53,075 nt of DNA. Source: an uncultured Flavobacteriales bacterium (lineage in GTDB: Bacteria > Bacteroidota > Bacteroidia > Flavobacteriales_D > Sanyastnellaceae). Numbering within the stretch: the first letter of the stretch is position 1; each line of letters starts with the position of its first letter. Below the pieces are notes generated by a model, which worked only from the letters and a program-made list of their open reading frames with translations, was not told the DNA's origin and ran no database searches. Made by a program: the position numbers and the translations under genes. The stretch spans positions 1 to 53,075 of the forward strand of contig CALKGK010000033.1 of NCBI GenBank assembly GCA_938085105.1, in the 5' to 3' direction. Positions 17,660 through 25,739 of this stretch are shown here, in pieces.

Positions 17660-18448
17660 CTATCGGGCCATGAAGTTTCTGAGTTCCCTACGATGACTGC
17701 TCCATTGCAACTCATCCACCACAACTTCATAGCGGTGGGGATCGAGTACATGTGGAAATGCAAACTTCGCAAGTTCAAGTTGATGTTCTCCAAAAGTGAA
17801 ACATCTTAATAGCTCACGCACTTGGTGTGAACTCAATTGTTTCTGACGAACAGCTTGTTTGGCAATGTCCATTCGGTCATCGCTCCACGTTTCGCGCTTG
17901 ATCCTTTGTAATAATTGTTCAAAGGCGCCGTGCGACATGGGAAAAATCCCGTTGTTTGAAGGGTATCCCATGTCTTGACAAACACTTGGGTTTTCATTGT
18001 AAGAAAGTCGGGTTCTATCACGATTTCCTTGAGGGTAGTTCTGGTATTGTGGTTGATGCATGGTTTGTCCGAGGGCAAGAACATCATCAATACACAATCC
18101 TCCATTTGGGTGAATGCTCGCAATGGTTTTCGCCCTATTTTCTAAGGTGATGAATCCATTGTATAGGAGTCGACCCCTACCTTGACGTGGTCCGCATGCT
18201 TGTTCGGTATATACTTTCAATCGATGCTGACCCGCTCTCAAAGAGGACAAGGTGATTTCGCAATCGCTGAAGTACTTTTGTCGGTTCAATTCCACCACCA
18301 CGTTTTGCTGATGTGGGGTTGAAAGTTGAAGAACAGCGCTTCCAGCGAAAACGGTAGATCCTGAAAGGAGGATCAGTAGGGTAGCAAATGTGATGCTACC
18401 GATGAACTTGGCGATGCTTTGATCGCCTTTCTTGAAGATCGTTTTCAT
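17660..18448 (-). CDS. DUF4476 domain secreted protein
   Basis: 262 residues. An N-terminal signal sequence (hydrophobic FIGSITFATLLILLSG, cleavage near VFA|GSA) places it outside the cytoplasm. The middle (about 35-95) is a beta-rich domain with paired Cys. The last 90 residues match DUF4476 (FEQLLQRIKRETWSDDRM, VRELLRCFTFGEHQLELAKF, RYEVVVDELQWSSHR), a helical domain frequent in Bacteroidota secreted proteins with no known activity. It has its own terminator, and a perfect inverted repeat lies in its upstream region, suggesting specific regulation. Confidence 0.8.
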   Translation of the reverse strand: MKTIFKKGDQSIAKFIGSITFATLLILLSGSTVFAGSAVLQLSTPHQQNVVVELNRQKYFSDCEITLSSLRAGQHRLKVYTEQACGPRQGRGRLLYNGFITLENRAKTIASIHPNGGLCIDDVLALGQTMHQPQYQNYPQGNRDRTRLSYNENPSVCQDMGYPSNNGIFPMSHGAFEQLLQRIKRETWSDDRMDIAKQAVRQKQLSSHQVRELLRCFTFGEHQLELAKFAFPHVLDPHRYEVVVDELQWSSHRRELRNFMAR

Positions 18449-18473
18449 AAGCGTGTTTTTAATGGGTTATCTT

Positions 18474-18509
18474 CTTCATCTATTCAAAGCTTGTGCCAAA
18501 TAGATGAAG
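18474..18509. repeat. Perfect 11-base inverted repeat upstream of the DUF4476 gene
   Basis: CTTCATCTATT (18474-18484) and AATAGATGAAG (18499-18509) are exact inverted copies with a 14-base spacer. They lie 26-61 bases before the DUF4476 start and 25 bases after the VOC gene stop. No T tract follows on either side, so it does not look like an intrinsic terminator. It may be an operator or a leader hairpin. Confidence 0.75.
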
Positions 18510-18533
18510 CCCAATAAAAACAGGCCTTTCAAC

Positions 18534-19601
18534 TCAATCTTTAATCCTTGAAAAGCGCAAAGCCTTAAGCATGAAGTTGGGCAGAGGCTTGTTAGGGTCA
18601 CGTTTTTCAACGTTCAAGAAAACACCCCACTTTTCGATGATAGGTACTTTGTAAACTTCGATCAACTCAATCCACGCTTTGTCGGGGTCGTCAATATAGG
18701 TGCAGTGAACCTTTGTATTCCCCATGTCCAAGGCGTCATTACTATCGCAGGTGAAGCCGAAACCTTGTTTCGCGAGTTCTTTGCCTAAAGCATCCATCCC
18801 TCTTACGTCCAAGCCCAAGTGAACAAAGCCACAATCGGCCCAAATTCGGTCTTTGAAAAGGTAACGTGGAGTGTAATTTTTGCGCTCAATAAGTTCGATG
18901 TAGGATGTGCCGGTAACGCGAGCAAAACCACCTCCGGGCTGCTTGGATTGTTTGAGCAATACGCGTCGGAAAGTGCCGTCTCCACCGGGAAGGTGAGCCC
19001 AGTCCTCAAAGGTGCCTGTTTCATCGTAAACCACCTCGTCATAACCCAAGATTCCTGAATAAAGGGTGCGCGCTTGATCCATGTTGCTCACTCCAATCGT
19101 GCAACCAGCCATTCCTCCAGATGGATGACCATTGTCGCTAAACCACTGCTCTCCTTGAACATACTGATAATGGTTGCCGTCGAGATCCTCAATACAGAAG
19201 GTATGTTCTCCATTGGGCAAGGTCTTGAGTTCACTCACCTGCTTCGCACCTTGAGTTAAGCAGTACTCTCGCATGGCTTTTGGATTCTTACATTTTACAA
19301 GTGCAATGTATATTCCGAGGTCTCCCAAAGCGGTTTCGAAAACAGCCTTTTGTGGTTCAAAAGTGGTTGGACGAATGACTTCCACAGCACATCCTCCTTG
19401 GAGGTTCATGATCATGGAGGCACGCTTGGTGATCACATCTCCATTGGTGTGATTGATCATAAGGTCGGCCGGGGCAACTGCATCAAAAAAGGGAATGTCA
19501 AGACCAAAGAATTTTCTAAAATACTTCAGAGATGCATCCATGTCGCTCACTGCAATACCAATGTGCTGAATTCCGTTTATCCTTGCGCTATTTGTACTCA
19601 T
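18534..19601 (-). CDS. VOC family protein with two glyoxalase/dioxygenase-type domains
   Basis: 355 residues from ATG 19601. Two VOC modules: residues about 7-135 (INGIQHIGIAVSDMDASL, FCIEDLDGNHYQYVQG) and 150-310 (MAGCTIGVSNMDQARTLY, GFVHLGLDVRGMDALGK). The overall arrangement resembles extradiol or hydroxyphenylpyruvate dioxygenases, but the C-terminal iron site of HPPD is not recognisable, so the reaction is left open. Each module offers possible metal ligands (His14, His257 and nearby Glu). Its ATG overlaps the TGA of the upstream acyltransferase by 4 bases (ATGA), so it is the last gene of pheT-acyltransferase-VOC. Confidence 0.78.
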   Translation of the reverse strand: MSTNSARINGIQHIGIAVSDMDASLKYFRKFFGLDIPFFDAVAPADLMINHTNGDVITKRASMIMNLQGGCAVEVIRPTTFEPQKAVFETALGDLGIYIALVKCKNPKAMREYCLTQGAKQVSELKTLPNGEHTFCIEDLDGNHYQYVQGEQWFSDNGHPSGGMAGCTIGVSNMDQARTLYSGILGYDEVVYDETGTFEDWAHLPGGDGTFRRVLLKQSKQPGGGFARVTGTSYIELIERKNYTPRYLFKDRIWADCGFVHLGLDVRGMDALGKELAKQGFGFTCDSNDALDMGNTKVHCTYIDDPDKAWIELIEVYKVPIIEKWGVFLNVEKRDPNKPLPNFMLKALRFSRIKD

Positions 19602-20869
19602 TTTGCTTTGATTAATGCCATTTTTGAACACCAAACTGACCATTTTTCGAACAACTCAGGCTCCATTTTACGCAAGCTGGATTCTTGCTTCCGGCGTTGA
19701 AGCGAGCGAACTTGATCGTAAAAGAATACGGCAAAAATACCCAAGACAAATGAACCGAGCAAGAAGCCCAGCATCCATTTCCATCCAAGCATAAGTCCGA
19801 TAAACAGGCCAATGACGCACGAGAAGAGGGGGATCAAGATCATCCCAAAGGTGAGCTTGAAGGTGCTACTAAAGTGCGGGTCTTTGATCTTACCTTTCAC
19901 AATTTGAGCGCTCACAAGTGCTGGAAGTCCGTGCAATAAACATCCCAACAATCCAATGGGGAAATAGGTGAAGAACATTAGTCCTTTCCAAACGGGTTCT
20001 TTTTGTGCCCAAGGAAAGTGCTCGAGGTCGACCCCTTTCGACTGGGCGAGGTTTTCAAGTGACTTGTACTCTTCGATGAGTTCGGGTTTTCCTCGTTTTG
20101 ACCAAGAACTTTGATAATTCAAAAGCGCATCAAGACTGGCTCCCTTCGCCTCAATAAAACGAGTGTAGGCGTTCAAAGGGGAGTAAGACTCTTTGTTGGG
20201 GAGATCGAGTACAACTTCTTGGAGACCTTGCTTTACCTCGTTCATCAAGGCATTGTGGCTGGCAGGAGAGTTCGGATGATTTTCCAACCATTTCTTGATG
20301 GTCACGGCTTCACCGATTCGAACAACACAGTCTTTTCGAAAGCCTTCATAATCTTCGTAATGCACTCCCATGGGAACAATATGGATGTCTTCCATGCTGG
20401 GGTCTTGCTCAATGGCTTTATAAACCAATCTTGCTAGACCTTTTTTGAGTGGACGAAGGGTCTTTTTATTTCCATGGTTTCCTTCTGGGAAGAGCGCCAT
20501 CACAGCCCCTTTTTTCAGTCGTTTAACGCAAAGCTCAAAGATGGCGTCGTTTTGTTTGGCCAGGTTGTCTACTTTGTCGTGCATTCGATACACGGGGAGC
20601 ATGTTTAGGCCCATCACGAATCGTTCGGCTAAACCGGGTTTAAAAACGTCAGCACGAGTTAGGAAATGGAGTTGACGAGGCGCACTCAAGCAGCACATCA
20701 AGGGGTCCATCAAGCCGTTTTGGTGATTGCTCACTACGATACAAGGTGTGCCTCGTTTTGGGAAATGATGCAGCCCTTCCACCTTATATTTTCGATAGAA
20801 GAACTTTGCGCTAATCCAAACAAAAGGGAAAAGCAAGCTATATAGTCCCGACCTTGATTTGACTTTCAT
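19598..20869 (-). CDS. PlsC-type lysophospholipid/glycerol-phosphate acyltransferase
   Basis: 423 residues. The acyltransferase domain covers about 30-235: motif I is VSNHQNGLMDPLM, with five residues between His and Asp rather than the common four, a form seen in GPAT-like members; motif III is LFPEGNHGNKKTLRPLK, with binding-site residues intact. The C-terminal part (about 295-390) has three hydrophobic stretches that should anchor it in the inner membrane, and the end is highly basic. It probably acylates a glycerol-phosphate or lyso-lipid. Starts 3 bases after pheT and overlaps the VOC gene, so it is co-transcribed with both. Confidence 0.85.
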   Translation of the reverse strand: MKVKSRSGLYSLLFPFVWISAKFFYRKYKVEGLHHFPKRGTPCIVVSNHQNGLMDPLMCCLSAPRQLHFLTRADVFKPGLAERFVMGLNMLPVYRMHDKVDNLAKQNDAIFELCVKRLKKGAVMALFPEGNHGNKKTLRPLKKGLARLVYKAIEQDPSMEDIHIVPMGVHYEDYEGFRKDCVVRIGEAVTIKKWLENHPNSPASHNALMNEVKQGLQEVVLDLPNKESYSPLNAYTRFIEAKGASLDALLNYQSSWSKRGKPELIEEYKSLENLAQSKGVDLEHFPWAQKEPVWKGLMFFTYFPIGLLGCLLHGLPALVSAQIVKGKIKDPHFSSTFKLTFGMILIPLFSCVIGLFIGLMLGWKWMLGFLLGSFVLGIFAVFFYDQVRSLQRRKQESSLRKMEPELFEKWSVWCSKMALIKAK

Positions 20870-20872
20870 GGA

Positions 20873-23311
20873 TTAAGATCTAAGCACGGCTCCGTGTTCT
20901 TTTTCAATGGCCGTGCGGATGCGTTCAACACTCTTGTCAATGATGGCATCGTTGAGTGTTTTTTCTTCGTCTTGAAGTCGCAAGCTGATGGCATAGGATT
21001 TTTTTCCTGCCTCCAGTTTATCGCCTTCGTAAACATCAAAAAGTCCTACTTTTTTCAATAGTTTTCTTTCGGCTCTGAAGGCAGTGTTCTGCAAATCGGC
21101 AAAGCTTACGTTTTGATCGAGCAAGAAGGAAAGGTCTCTTTTTACTCCAGGGAATTTCATGATTTCACTCGACTTCAAATGCTTGTTGTTGATCATCGAA
21201 AAGAGAAGTTCCCAGTTCAAATTGGCCCACCATACTTCATTTTGAATGCCGAAGTGTTTTCTCATTGATTTACTCACCTTACCGAAGGTTCCAACAGTCT
21301 TCTTACGGAATTGCAGATTCAAACCTTCGCTACAGAAAGGAACTTCTCCCGACTTCTCTTTGATTTGATCTTTCCACCCAAGCACATCAAAAATGGCCAT
21401 CACTTCCGCTTTAAGGTGCTCAAAACCGCTGCTGTCTTGAGTGTTGTTCCAATTGCTCTGACGCTGCTGGCCGCTCATAAAGATGGATAGCTGTTCTTGC
21501 TCGTCATACCCCGATTCATACTTGTGGTACACTCGCCCAAATTCATAGGCAAAGATGTCCGGATTCTGATGGTTTTGGTTTCGTTGAATCGCTTCCATTC
21601 CTTGGAAGAAAAGGGTTTGACGCATGATTTCGAGGTCGGAACTCAAAGGATTGAGCATTTTCACGACGCTTGCTGCACTTTTTTCCGGGTCAGGCATCAG
21701 AGCGATGTAGGCATCAGAGCTCAGGGAATTGGACATCATCTCCATGGCTCCTCGGGCGCTAAGGATGGAGGATAGACGCTCTTTGTATTTTTCTCGGTTG
21801 GGCTTTTGCTCGTAAGAGAGGGTGGAAGTGAGCCGCTCAGGCAAAGGCACTTCATTGAATCCATAAATGCGAAGAATTTCTTCAAGCACATCGGCTTCTC
21901 GAGTAACGTCACCGCGATACAAAGGAGCTTCTACAAGAAAAGTATCTCCGTTCTTCTGGAGAATAGGCATGTCCAAAGATTGCAAAATGGATTCAACATC
22001 CGCCATTGGGATGTCCATGCCAATCATGCGATCCATGCGTTGCTTGTTCACTTCAATTTGTGCGGTTTTGGGCAAATGTGCTTCGTCGATTGCACTTACC
22101 ATCTCGTGTTGAGCTTCTGCACCAGCAAGTTCACAAATCAAAGCCGCCGCTCGGAACAAAGCTTTTTCAGTGAGTTTTGGATCCACTCCACGTTCAAAAC
22201 GGAAGGAGGAATCGGTATTCAATGCGTGTCTTCTTGCGGTTTTTCGAACGCTCACAGGATTGAAATATGCGCTTTCGAGAAAGATGTTTTTGCTTCTTTC
22301 GCTCACGCCAGAGTCCATTCCACCGAAAACTCCAGCCATACAGAGTCCGCCATTATCGTCGCAAACCATGAGGTCTTCAGAAGAAAGTTTCCGTTCAGTT
22401 TCATCCAAAGTGATGAACTTGCTGTCTTGAGCCAAATGACCTACATGGATATTACCTTGAACTTTATCTGCGTCGAAAGCGTGCAGTGGTTGACCAATAT
22501 CATGCATCACGTAATTGGTGATGTCTACAATGTTGTTGATGGGTTTTAGACCAATGCTATTAAGGGCTTGTTTGAGCCAATCTGGACTTTCACTAACCTG
22601 GACATTACTCAGATAAAGTCCTAAGTATTTCGGGCAATGAGCAGGGTCGTCAGAGGAAACTTGAATGGGCGAAGTTTGATGTCCAAGACTCATTTCCGCA
22701 TCGATGTGCTTCAGTTGACTTGGTTTTTGCTGATGCGATAGGGCTGCATGAAGATCTCGAGCTACACCAAAATGCGACATCGCATCCGTTCTATTTGGGG
22801 TTAAGCCGATTTCAATGCAGGTGTCAGAATCGAGGTTGAAGTAGCTCGCAACGCTGGTTCCTGCAATGGCAGATGGGTCGAGCACCATGATACCATCGTG
22901 CCCTTTACCCAAACCAATTTCATCCTCGGCACAAATCATTCCCATGGAAACCTCGCCACGAATTTTTCCTTTTTTGATTTTGAATGCTTCTCCTTCAAGG
23001 GGGTGAAGTTCTGTTCCCACGGTGGCAACAATAACTTTTTGTCCGGCAGCAACATTCGGAGCTCCGCAAACAATTTGAAGGGCTTCTTCTCCTCCTATGT
23101 TTACTTCACAAACCTTTAAGCGATCGGCGTTCTCGTGTTGTACACAGGTGAGGACTTCACCTACGAGCAAACCTTTGAATCCCCCCTTGACTCTTTCTAC
23201 TTCTTCAAGGCCTTCTACTTCTAAACCGGTATCGGTAAGAATAGGTGCCATTTCTTCTGCACTGAGTGGAGTATCAATCCATTTTTTTAACCAAGAGTAG
23301 GAAATCTTCAT
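20873..23311 (-). CDS. pheT: Phenylalanine--tRNA ligase beta subunit
   Basis: Forms the alpha2beta2 enzyme with PheS that charges tRNA-Phe. 812 residues, normal for the family. Domains in order: N-terminal MKISYSWLKKWIDTPLS, an EMAP/tRNA-binding OB fold (about 40-150, LLVGEVLTCVQHENADRLKVC), B3/B4 editing region (about 210-390, RRHALNTDSSFRFERG), B5 domain (about 405-475), the catalytic-like core, and a C-terminal anticodon-binding FDX-ACB domain (about 715-810, FPGVKRDLSFLLDQNVSFADL). The partner pheS is on the opposite strand about 5 kb away rather than adjacent. First gene of a three-gene unit. Confidence 0.97.
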   Translation of the reverse strand: MKISYSWLKKWIDTPLSAEEMAPILTDTGLEVEGLEEVERVKGGFKGLLVGEVLTCVQHENADRLKVCEVNIGGEEALQIVCGAPNVAAGQKVIVATVGTELHPLEGEAFKIKKGKIRGEVSMGMICAEDEIGLGKGHDGIMVLDPSAIAGTSVASYFNLDSDTCIEIGLTPNRTDAMSHFGVARDLHAALSHQQKPSQLKHIDAEMSLGHQTSPIQVSSDDPAHCPKYLGLYLSNVQVSESPDWLKQALNSIGLKPINNIVDITNYVMHDIGQPLHAFDADKVQGNIHVGHLAQDSKFITLDETERKLSSEDLMVCDDNGGLCMAGVFGGMDSGVSERSKNIFLESAYFNPVSVRKTARRHALNTDSSFRFERGVDPKLTEKALFRAAALICELAGAEAQHEMVSAIDEAHLPKTAQIEVNKQRMDRMIGMDIPMADVESILQSLDMPILQKNGDTFLVEAPLYRGDVTREADVLEEILRIYGFNEVPLPERLTSTLSYEQKPNREKYKERLSSILSARGAMEMMSNSLSSDAYIALMPDPEKSAASVVKMLNPLSSDLEIMRQTLFFQGMEAIQRNQNHQNPDIFAYEFGRVYHKYESGYDEQEQLSIFMSGQQRQSNWNNTQDSSGFEHLKAEVMAIFDVLGWKDQIKEKSGEVPFCSEGLNLQFRKKTVGTFGKVSKSMRKHFGIQNEVWWANLNWELLFSMINNKHLKSSEIMKFPGVKRDLSFLLDQNVSFADLQNTAFRAERKLLKKVGLFDVYEGDKLEAGKKSYAISLRLQDEEKTLNDAIIDKSVERIRTAIEKEHGAVLRS

Positions 23312-23330
23312 TGCTGCAAATTTGAACCGT

Positions 23331-23338
23331 CAAAGGTA
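23331..23338 (-). promoter_or_regulatory. -7 element before pheT
   Basis: TACCTTTG on the minus strand, exact to TAnnTTTG, 20 bases upstream of the pheT ATG. No convincing TTG at the expected -33 position. The remaining bases of the 229-base gap to the stress-protein gene show no gene or terminator. Confidence 0.35.
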
Positions 23339-23540
23339 AGGAATTTACTGCGTTTTTGGCTTGTGGATTCGGTCTTGGATTTGACTTGCCTAGGGTTGCC
23401 ATTTCTAATCAATCGGCAGCGTGTAATTTGTGTTTTGTTAGCTAAAGAACTGATGCAAGTCATTTTAATTGCTACTTGAATTTTAGACCTTCGTTGAAAG
23501 CCTTTACTTCAAAGGGCACATTAACCATAAAATTGATCCC

Positions 23541-24407
23541 ATGAAAAGAATATTGGTTCCTACAGATTTTTCAGAATGTTCATATTATGCTGCGGAAGTG
23601 GCTGCTCAGTTGGCAAAGAAAACGGGCGCTCGCGTCTTTCTTCTGCACGCGCTAGAAGTCCCGCAATATTCGAGCAATGAGCCTTACCCCACCATGAGCA
23701 ACACTGCAGAGGGTATTTTTATGATGAAATTGGTAAAGCAGGAGTACGAGAAGTTGATTTCTCAAGATTTCTTCAAAGGTGTTGACGTTGCTGAGGTGGT
23801 TCAATGGGAGAATGTCTATGATACCATCACTAAACAAGCGGAAGAGCACGATATCGATTTGATCGTTATGGGTTCTCACGGAGCCAAAGGAGCCAAAGAG
23901 TTCTTCGTAGGTTCTAACGCAGAGAAAATTGTGAGAACAGCAGCTTGTCCTGTGATCACGGTGAAAGAGCGCAGCGAAAACTTCGCTCCAAAAACCTTGG
24001 TTTACGCTTCGAGTTTTTACGGCGAAACAGTGGAAGCTTTTGGAGAGATTAAAGAGTTAATAGACCTTTTCAACCCCGAGGTGCATTTGCTGAAAGTCAT
24101 CACTCCTGGAAACTTTGAAGCGACGGATTACAGTGAGCGCTTGATGAAAGAATTTGCTGAGCACTACGATTTGAAGAACTACAGCATGAATATTTATAAT
24201 GAGATGACTGTGGAACGAGGCATTCATGAGTTTGCAAATTCGAGAAAGGCCGATATTCTAGCGATGGAAACGCACGGAAGAAGAGGGTTAGCACATTTTT
24301 TCAGACAAAGTTTGGCCGAGGATGTAGCGAATCATACACGCTTGCCACTGATTACCATGAGAATACCGGAAGAAGAGCAGAACAATGGTGGGATTTTCCC
24401 AGATTAA
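23541..24407 (+). CDS. Universal stress protein, tandem Usp domains
   Basis: 288 residues made of two Usp domains (1-142 and 150-285). The first has the ATP-binding motif in complete G-2x-G-9x-GS form: GSHGAKGAKEFFVGS (about 111-125), followed by CPVITVKE. In the second the matching stretch ETHGRRGLAHFFRQS lacks the first and third Gly, so it probably does not bind ATP in the usual way. Members help survival under starvation, acid or oxygen stress by mostly unknown means. Single gene with its own upstream region. Confidence 0.92.
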   Translation: MKRILVPTDFSECSYYAAEVAAQLAKKTGARVFLLHALEVPQYSSNEPYPTMSNTAEGIFMMKLVKQEYEKLISQDFFKGVDVAEVVQWENVYDTITKQAEEHDIDLIVMGSHGAKGAKEFFVGSNAEKIVRTAACPVITVKERSENFAPKTLVYASSFYGETVEAFGEIKELIDLFNPEVHLLKVITPGNFEATDYSERLMKEFAEHYDLKNYSMNIYNEMTVERGIHEFANSRKADILAMETHGRRGLAHFFRQSLAEDVANHTRLPLITMRIPEEEQNNGGIFPD

Positions 24408-24466
24408 TTCGAAAGCTCCCAATGAAAATCTAGTCATCAAGGGAAAGTAGAATTGAAAATAGCCCT

Positions 24467-24474
24467 TATATTTG
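24467..24474 (+). promoter_or_regulatory. -7 element immediately before tRNA-Pro
   Basis: TATATTTG is an exact TAnnTTTG match ending 6 bases before the first base of the tRNA. At the usual spacing transcription would begin within a few bases of the mature 5' end. A TTG at 24453-24455 is only 11 bases away, too close for a normal -33. Confidence 0.4.
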
Positions 24475-24480
24475 CCCCAT

Positions 24481-24555
24481 CGGGATGTAGCTCAGCCAGG
24501 TTAGAGTACACGTCTGGGGGGCGTGGGGCCGGAAGTTCGAATCTTCTCATCCCGA
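24481..24555 (+). tRNA. tRNA-Pro (anticodon GGG)
   Basis: 75 bases fold as a full cloverleaf. Acceptor stem CGGGATG/CATCCCG (7 pairs, C1-G72 as usual for bacterial tRNA-Pro), D arm GCTC/GAGT, anticodon stem CACGT/GCGTG with loop CTGGGGG giving anticodon GGG at 24516-24518, and T arm GGAAG/CTTCT with TTCGAAT loop. Discriminator base is A and CCA is not encoded. A -7-like element lies 6 bases upstream and an intrinsic terminator 18 bases downstream, so it is a single-gene unit. Confidence 0.95.
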
Positions 24556-24572
24556 CAAAAGAAAACCATACT

Positions 24573-24603
24573 AAAAAGCACTTTCTCCAGAAGGTGCTTT
24601 TTT
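24573..24603 (+). terminator. Rho-independent terminator after tRNA-Pro
   Basis: Stem AAAAAGCACTTTC (24573-24585) with GAAGGTGCTTTTT (24590-24602), one T-G pair, tight four-base loop TCCA, followed by a T-rich run. Confidence 0.8.
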
Positions 24604-24711
24604 CTTTTCACAACCCAAAGAACATTTGTATCTCGTCGAAGTGGTTCACATTTGGTTCTTGATTTGTGTGCTGACCGTGAAAATGATCACCTTTTAAAGA
24701 ATTAATCCATC

Positions 24712-25152
24712 GTGAAAAGAACGCCCTCCTTCTTATCCATACGATCTCTTAGCATCCTTTTTTTCGGCCTGTTCTAAAGACTAAGGCTGCACAAATCCGG
24801 CAGCATCCAATTACGATGATGAGGCCATTGAGGATAATGGCTCATGTAAGTTTGAAGGCGAAATGGTTTTTTGGTTCAGTCAGGAAACAAGCGCGGATCT
24901 CATCACAGAAGGTACCGAAACCCTTTATTTCTTTTTGGACGACCAAGAGGTTGGAGAGGCGCCAACTTCACTTTTTTGGGAAGAAACACCCAATTGTGGA
25001 GCTGCGGTTCTTAAAGTGTGAGTGGCGATTTGGGAAGTGGAACCAGCAGAAACTTTACCTATCGCGTGATTGATGAGGATGGCACCGATCGTTGGACTAG
25101 AATTGTTGCTTTTAGCGTAAATTCCTGTTCCATAGTGGAGTTGACGCTTTAA
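24712..25152 (+). pseudogene. Decayed lipoprotein gene, frameshifted
   Basis: No single frame codes a protein, but three consecutive frame segments read as one lipoprotein-like product. GTG 24712 opens MKRTPSFLSIRSLSILFFGL, a signal sequence, and stops near 24775. From 24785 the +1 frame reads GCTNPAASNYDDEAIEDNGS and then KFEGEMVFWFSQETSADL on to AVLKV with a stop at 25019-25021. The first frame then resumes at 25018 with VSGDLGSGTSRNFTYRVIDE and ends at 25152 (SIVELTL). The GCTNPAASNYDDxAxxDNGSC element is a common module after the signal peptide of Bacteroidota secreted and lipid-anchored proteins. At least two frame changes are needed, so it is called a pseudogene; sequencing error is the alternative. 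Nothing else is seen in 24604-24711 or 25153-25307. Confidence 0.65.
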
Positions 25153-25307
25153 TAAACATTGTTCAGCGAGCAGTAGTGCTTCTTGGGTGTTGTCTGTTTT
25201 CAATCGACTCGATACTTACTAAAGATGTAATTTAGTTCTGGAAGAAAACATGCGGGATACACACTAATTTTTGTACTTTTCCCACTCATATTACTATCGC
25301 GCAAAAA

Positions 25308-25715
25308 ATGGACGTTCAATACCGTATTCTTTTGGTTGATGATGATGAAGCTTCTTTGTATTTGCATCGCTTCTTTCTTCAGCGCCATCCAGCGTCCATC
25401 GATGTTAGCTCAGAGCGAGATGGACATGCTGCTCTCAAGACGATCAAAGAATTGTTAGAGCAAGATCAATTGCCAGACGCACTTCTCCTAGATCTTAATA
25501 TGCCAAAACTCAATGGCTGGGAATTATTGGAAGCGCTAGAAGAGTTAAAAGACCCACGAATAGCAGGCATCCACATTGTGCTCATTTCAACAACCGTCAA
25601 CCCAGACGATCATCAAAGAGCCAAAATGCATCCACTTGTTCAAGGGTTTATCCCTAAGCCACTGAAAAAAGATGAGGTGAATGTGTTGATTGATCAACTC
25701 GGACAGAGCGTTTAA
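25308..25715 (+). CDS. Single-domain response regulator (CheY-like)
   Basis: 135 residues forming only a receiver domain: acidic pocket DDDEA (11-15), phospho-acceptor Asp62 in LLDLNMPKLNG, switch Ser/Thr in VLISTTVN and Lys in FIPKPLKK. No output domain, so it should act by protein contact, for example in a phosphorelay. No kinase is adjacent; the nearest are the TPR kinase at 29188 and the PhoR-like kinase at 15767. The N-terminus MDVQYRILLVDDDEAS starts as expected. Converges with the TonB-like gene. Confidence 0.9.
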   Translation: MDVQYRILLVDDDEASLYLHRFFLQRHPASIDVSSERDGHAALKTIKELLEQDQLPDALLLDLNMPKLNGWELLEALEELKDPRIAGIHIVLISTTVNPDDHQRAKMHPLVQGFIPKPLKKDEVNVLIDQLGQSV

Positions 25716-25739
25716 CGCATTGACGTTTTTGACGATATT

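Noticed and set aside
17527-17793. 88-codon open frame across the DUF4476 end
   Set aside because: Overlaps the DUF4476 coding region and its terminator and has no family resemblance.
18534-19601. 4-hydroxyphenylpyruvate dioxygenase
   Set aside because: Two VOC modules and size fit loosely, but the conserved C-terminal iron-site sequence of HPPD is missing; called only VOC family.
21806-22549. 247-codon open frame opposite pheT
   Set aside because: Antisense shadow of an essential, well-conserved gene; the sequence is rich in His and Phe without any recognisable motif.
24816-25073. 85-codon open frame in the gap after tRNA-Pro
   Set aside because: The lipoprotein-like sequence is in the other frames, which read the GCTNPAASNYDD element and beta-strand pattern; this frame gives a basic, low-complexity product.
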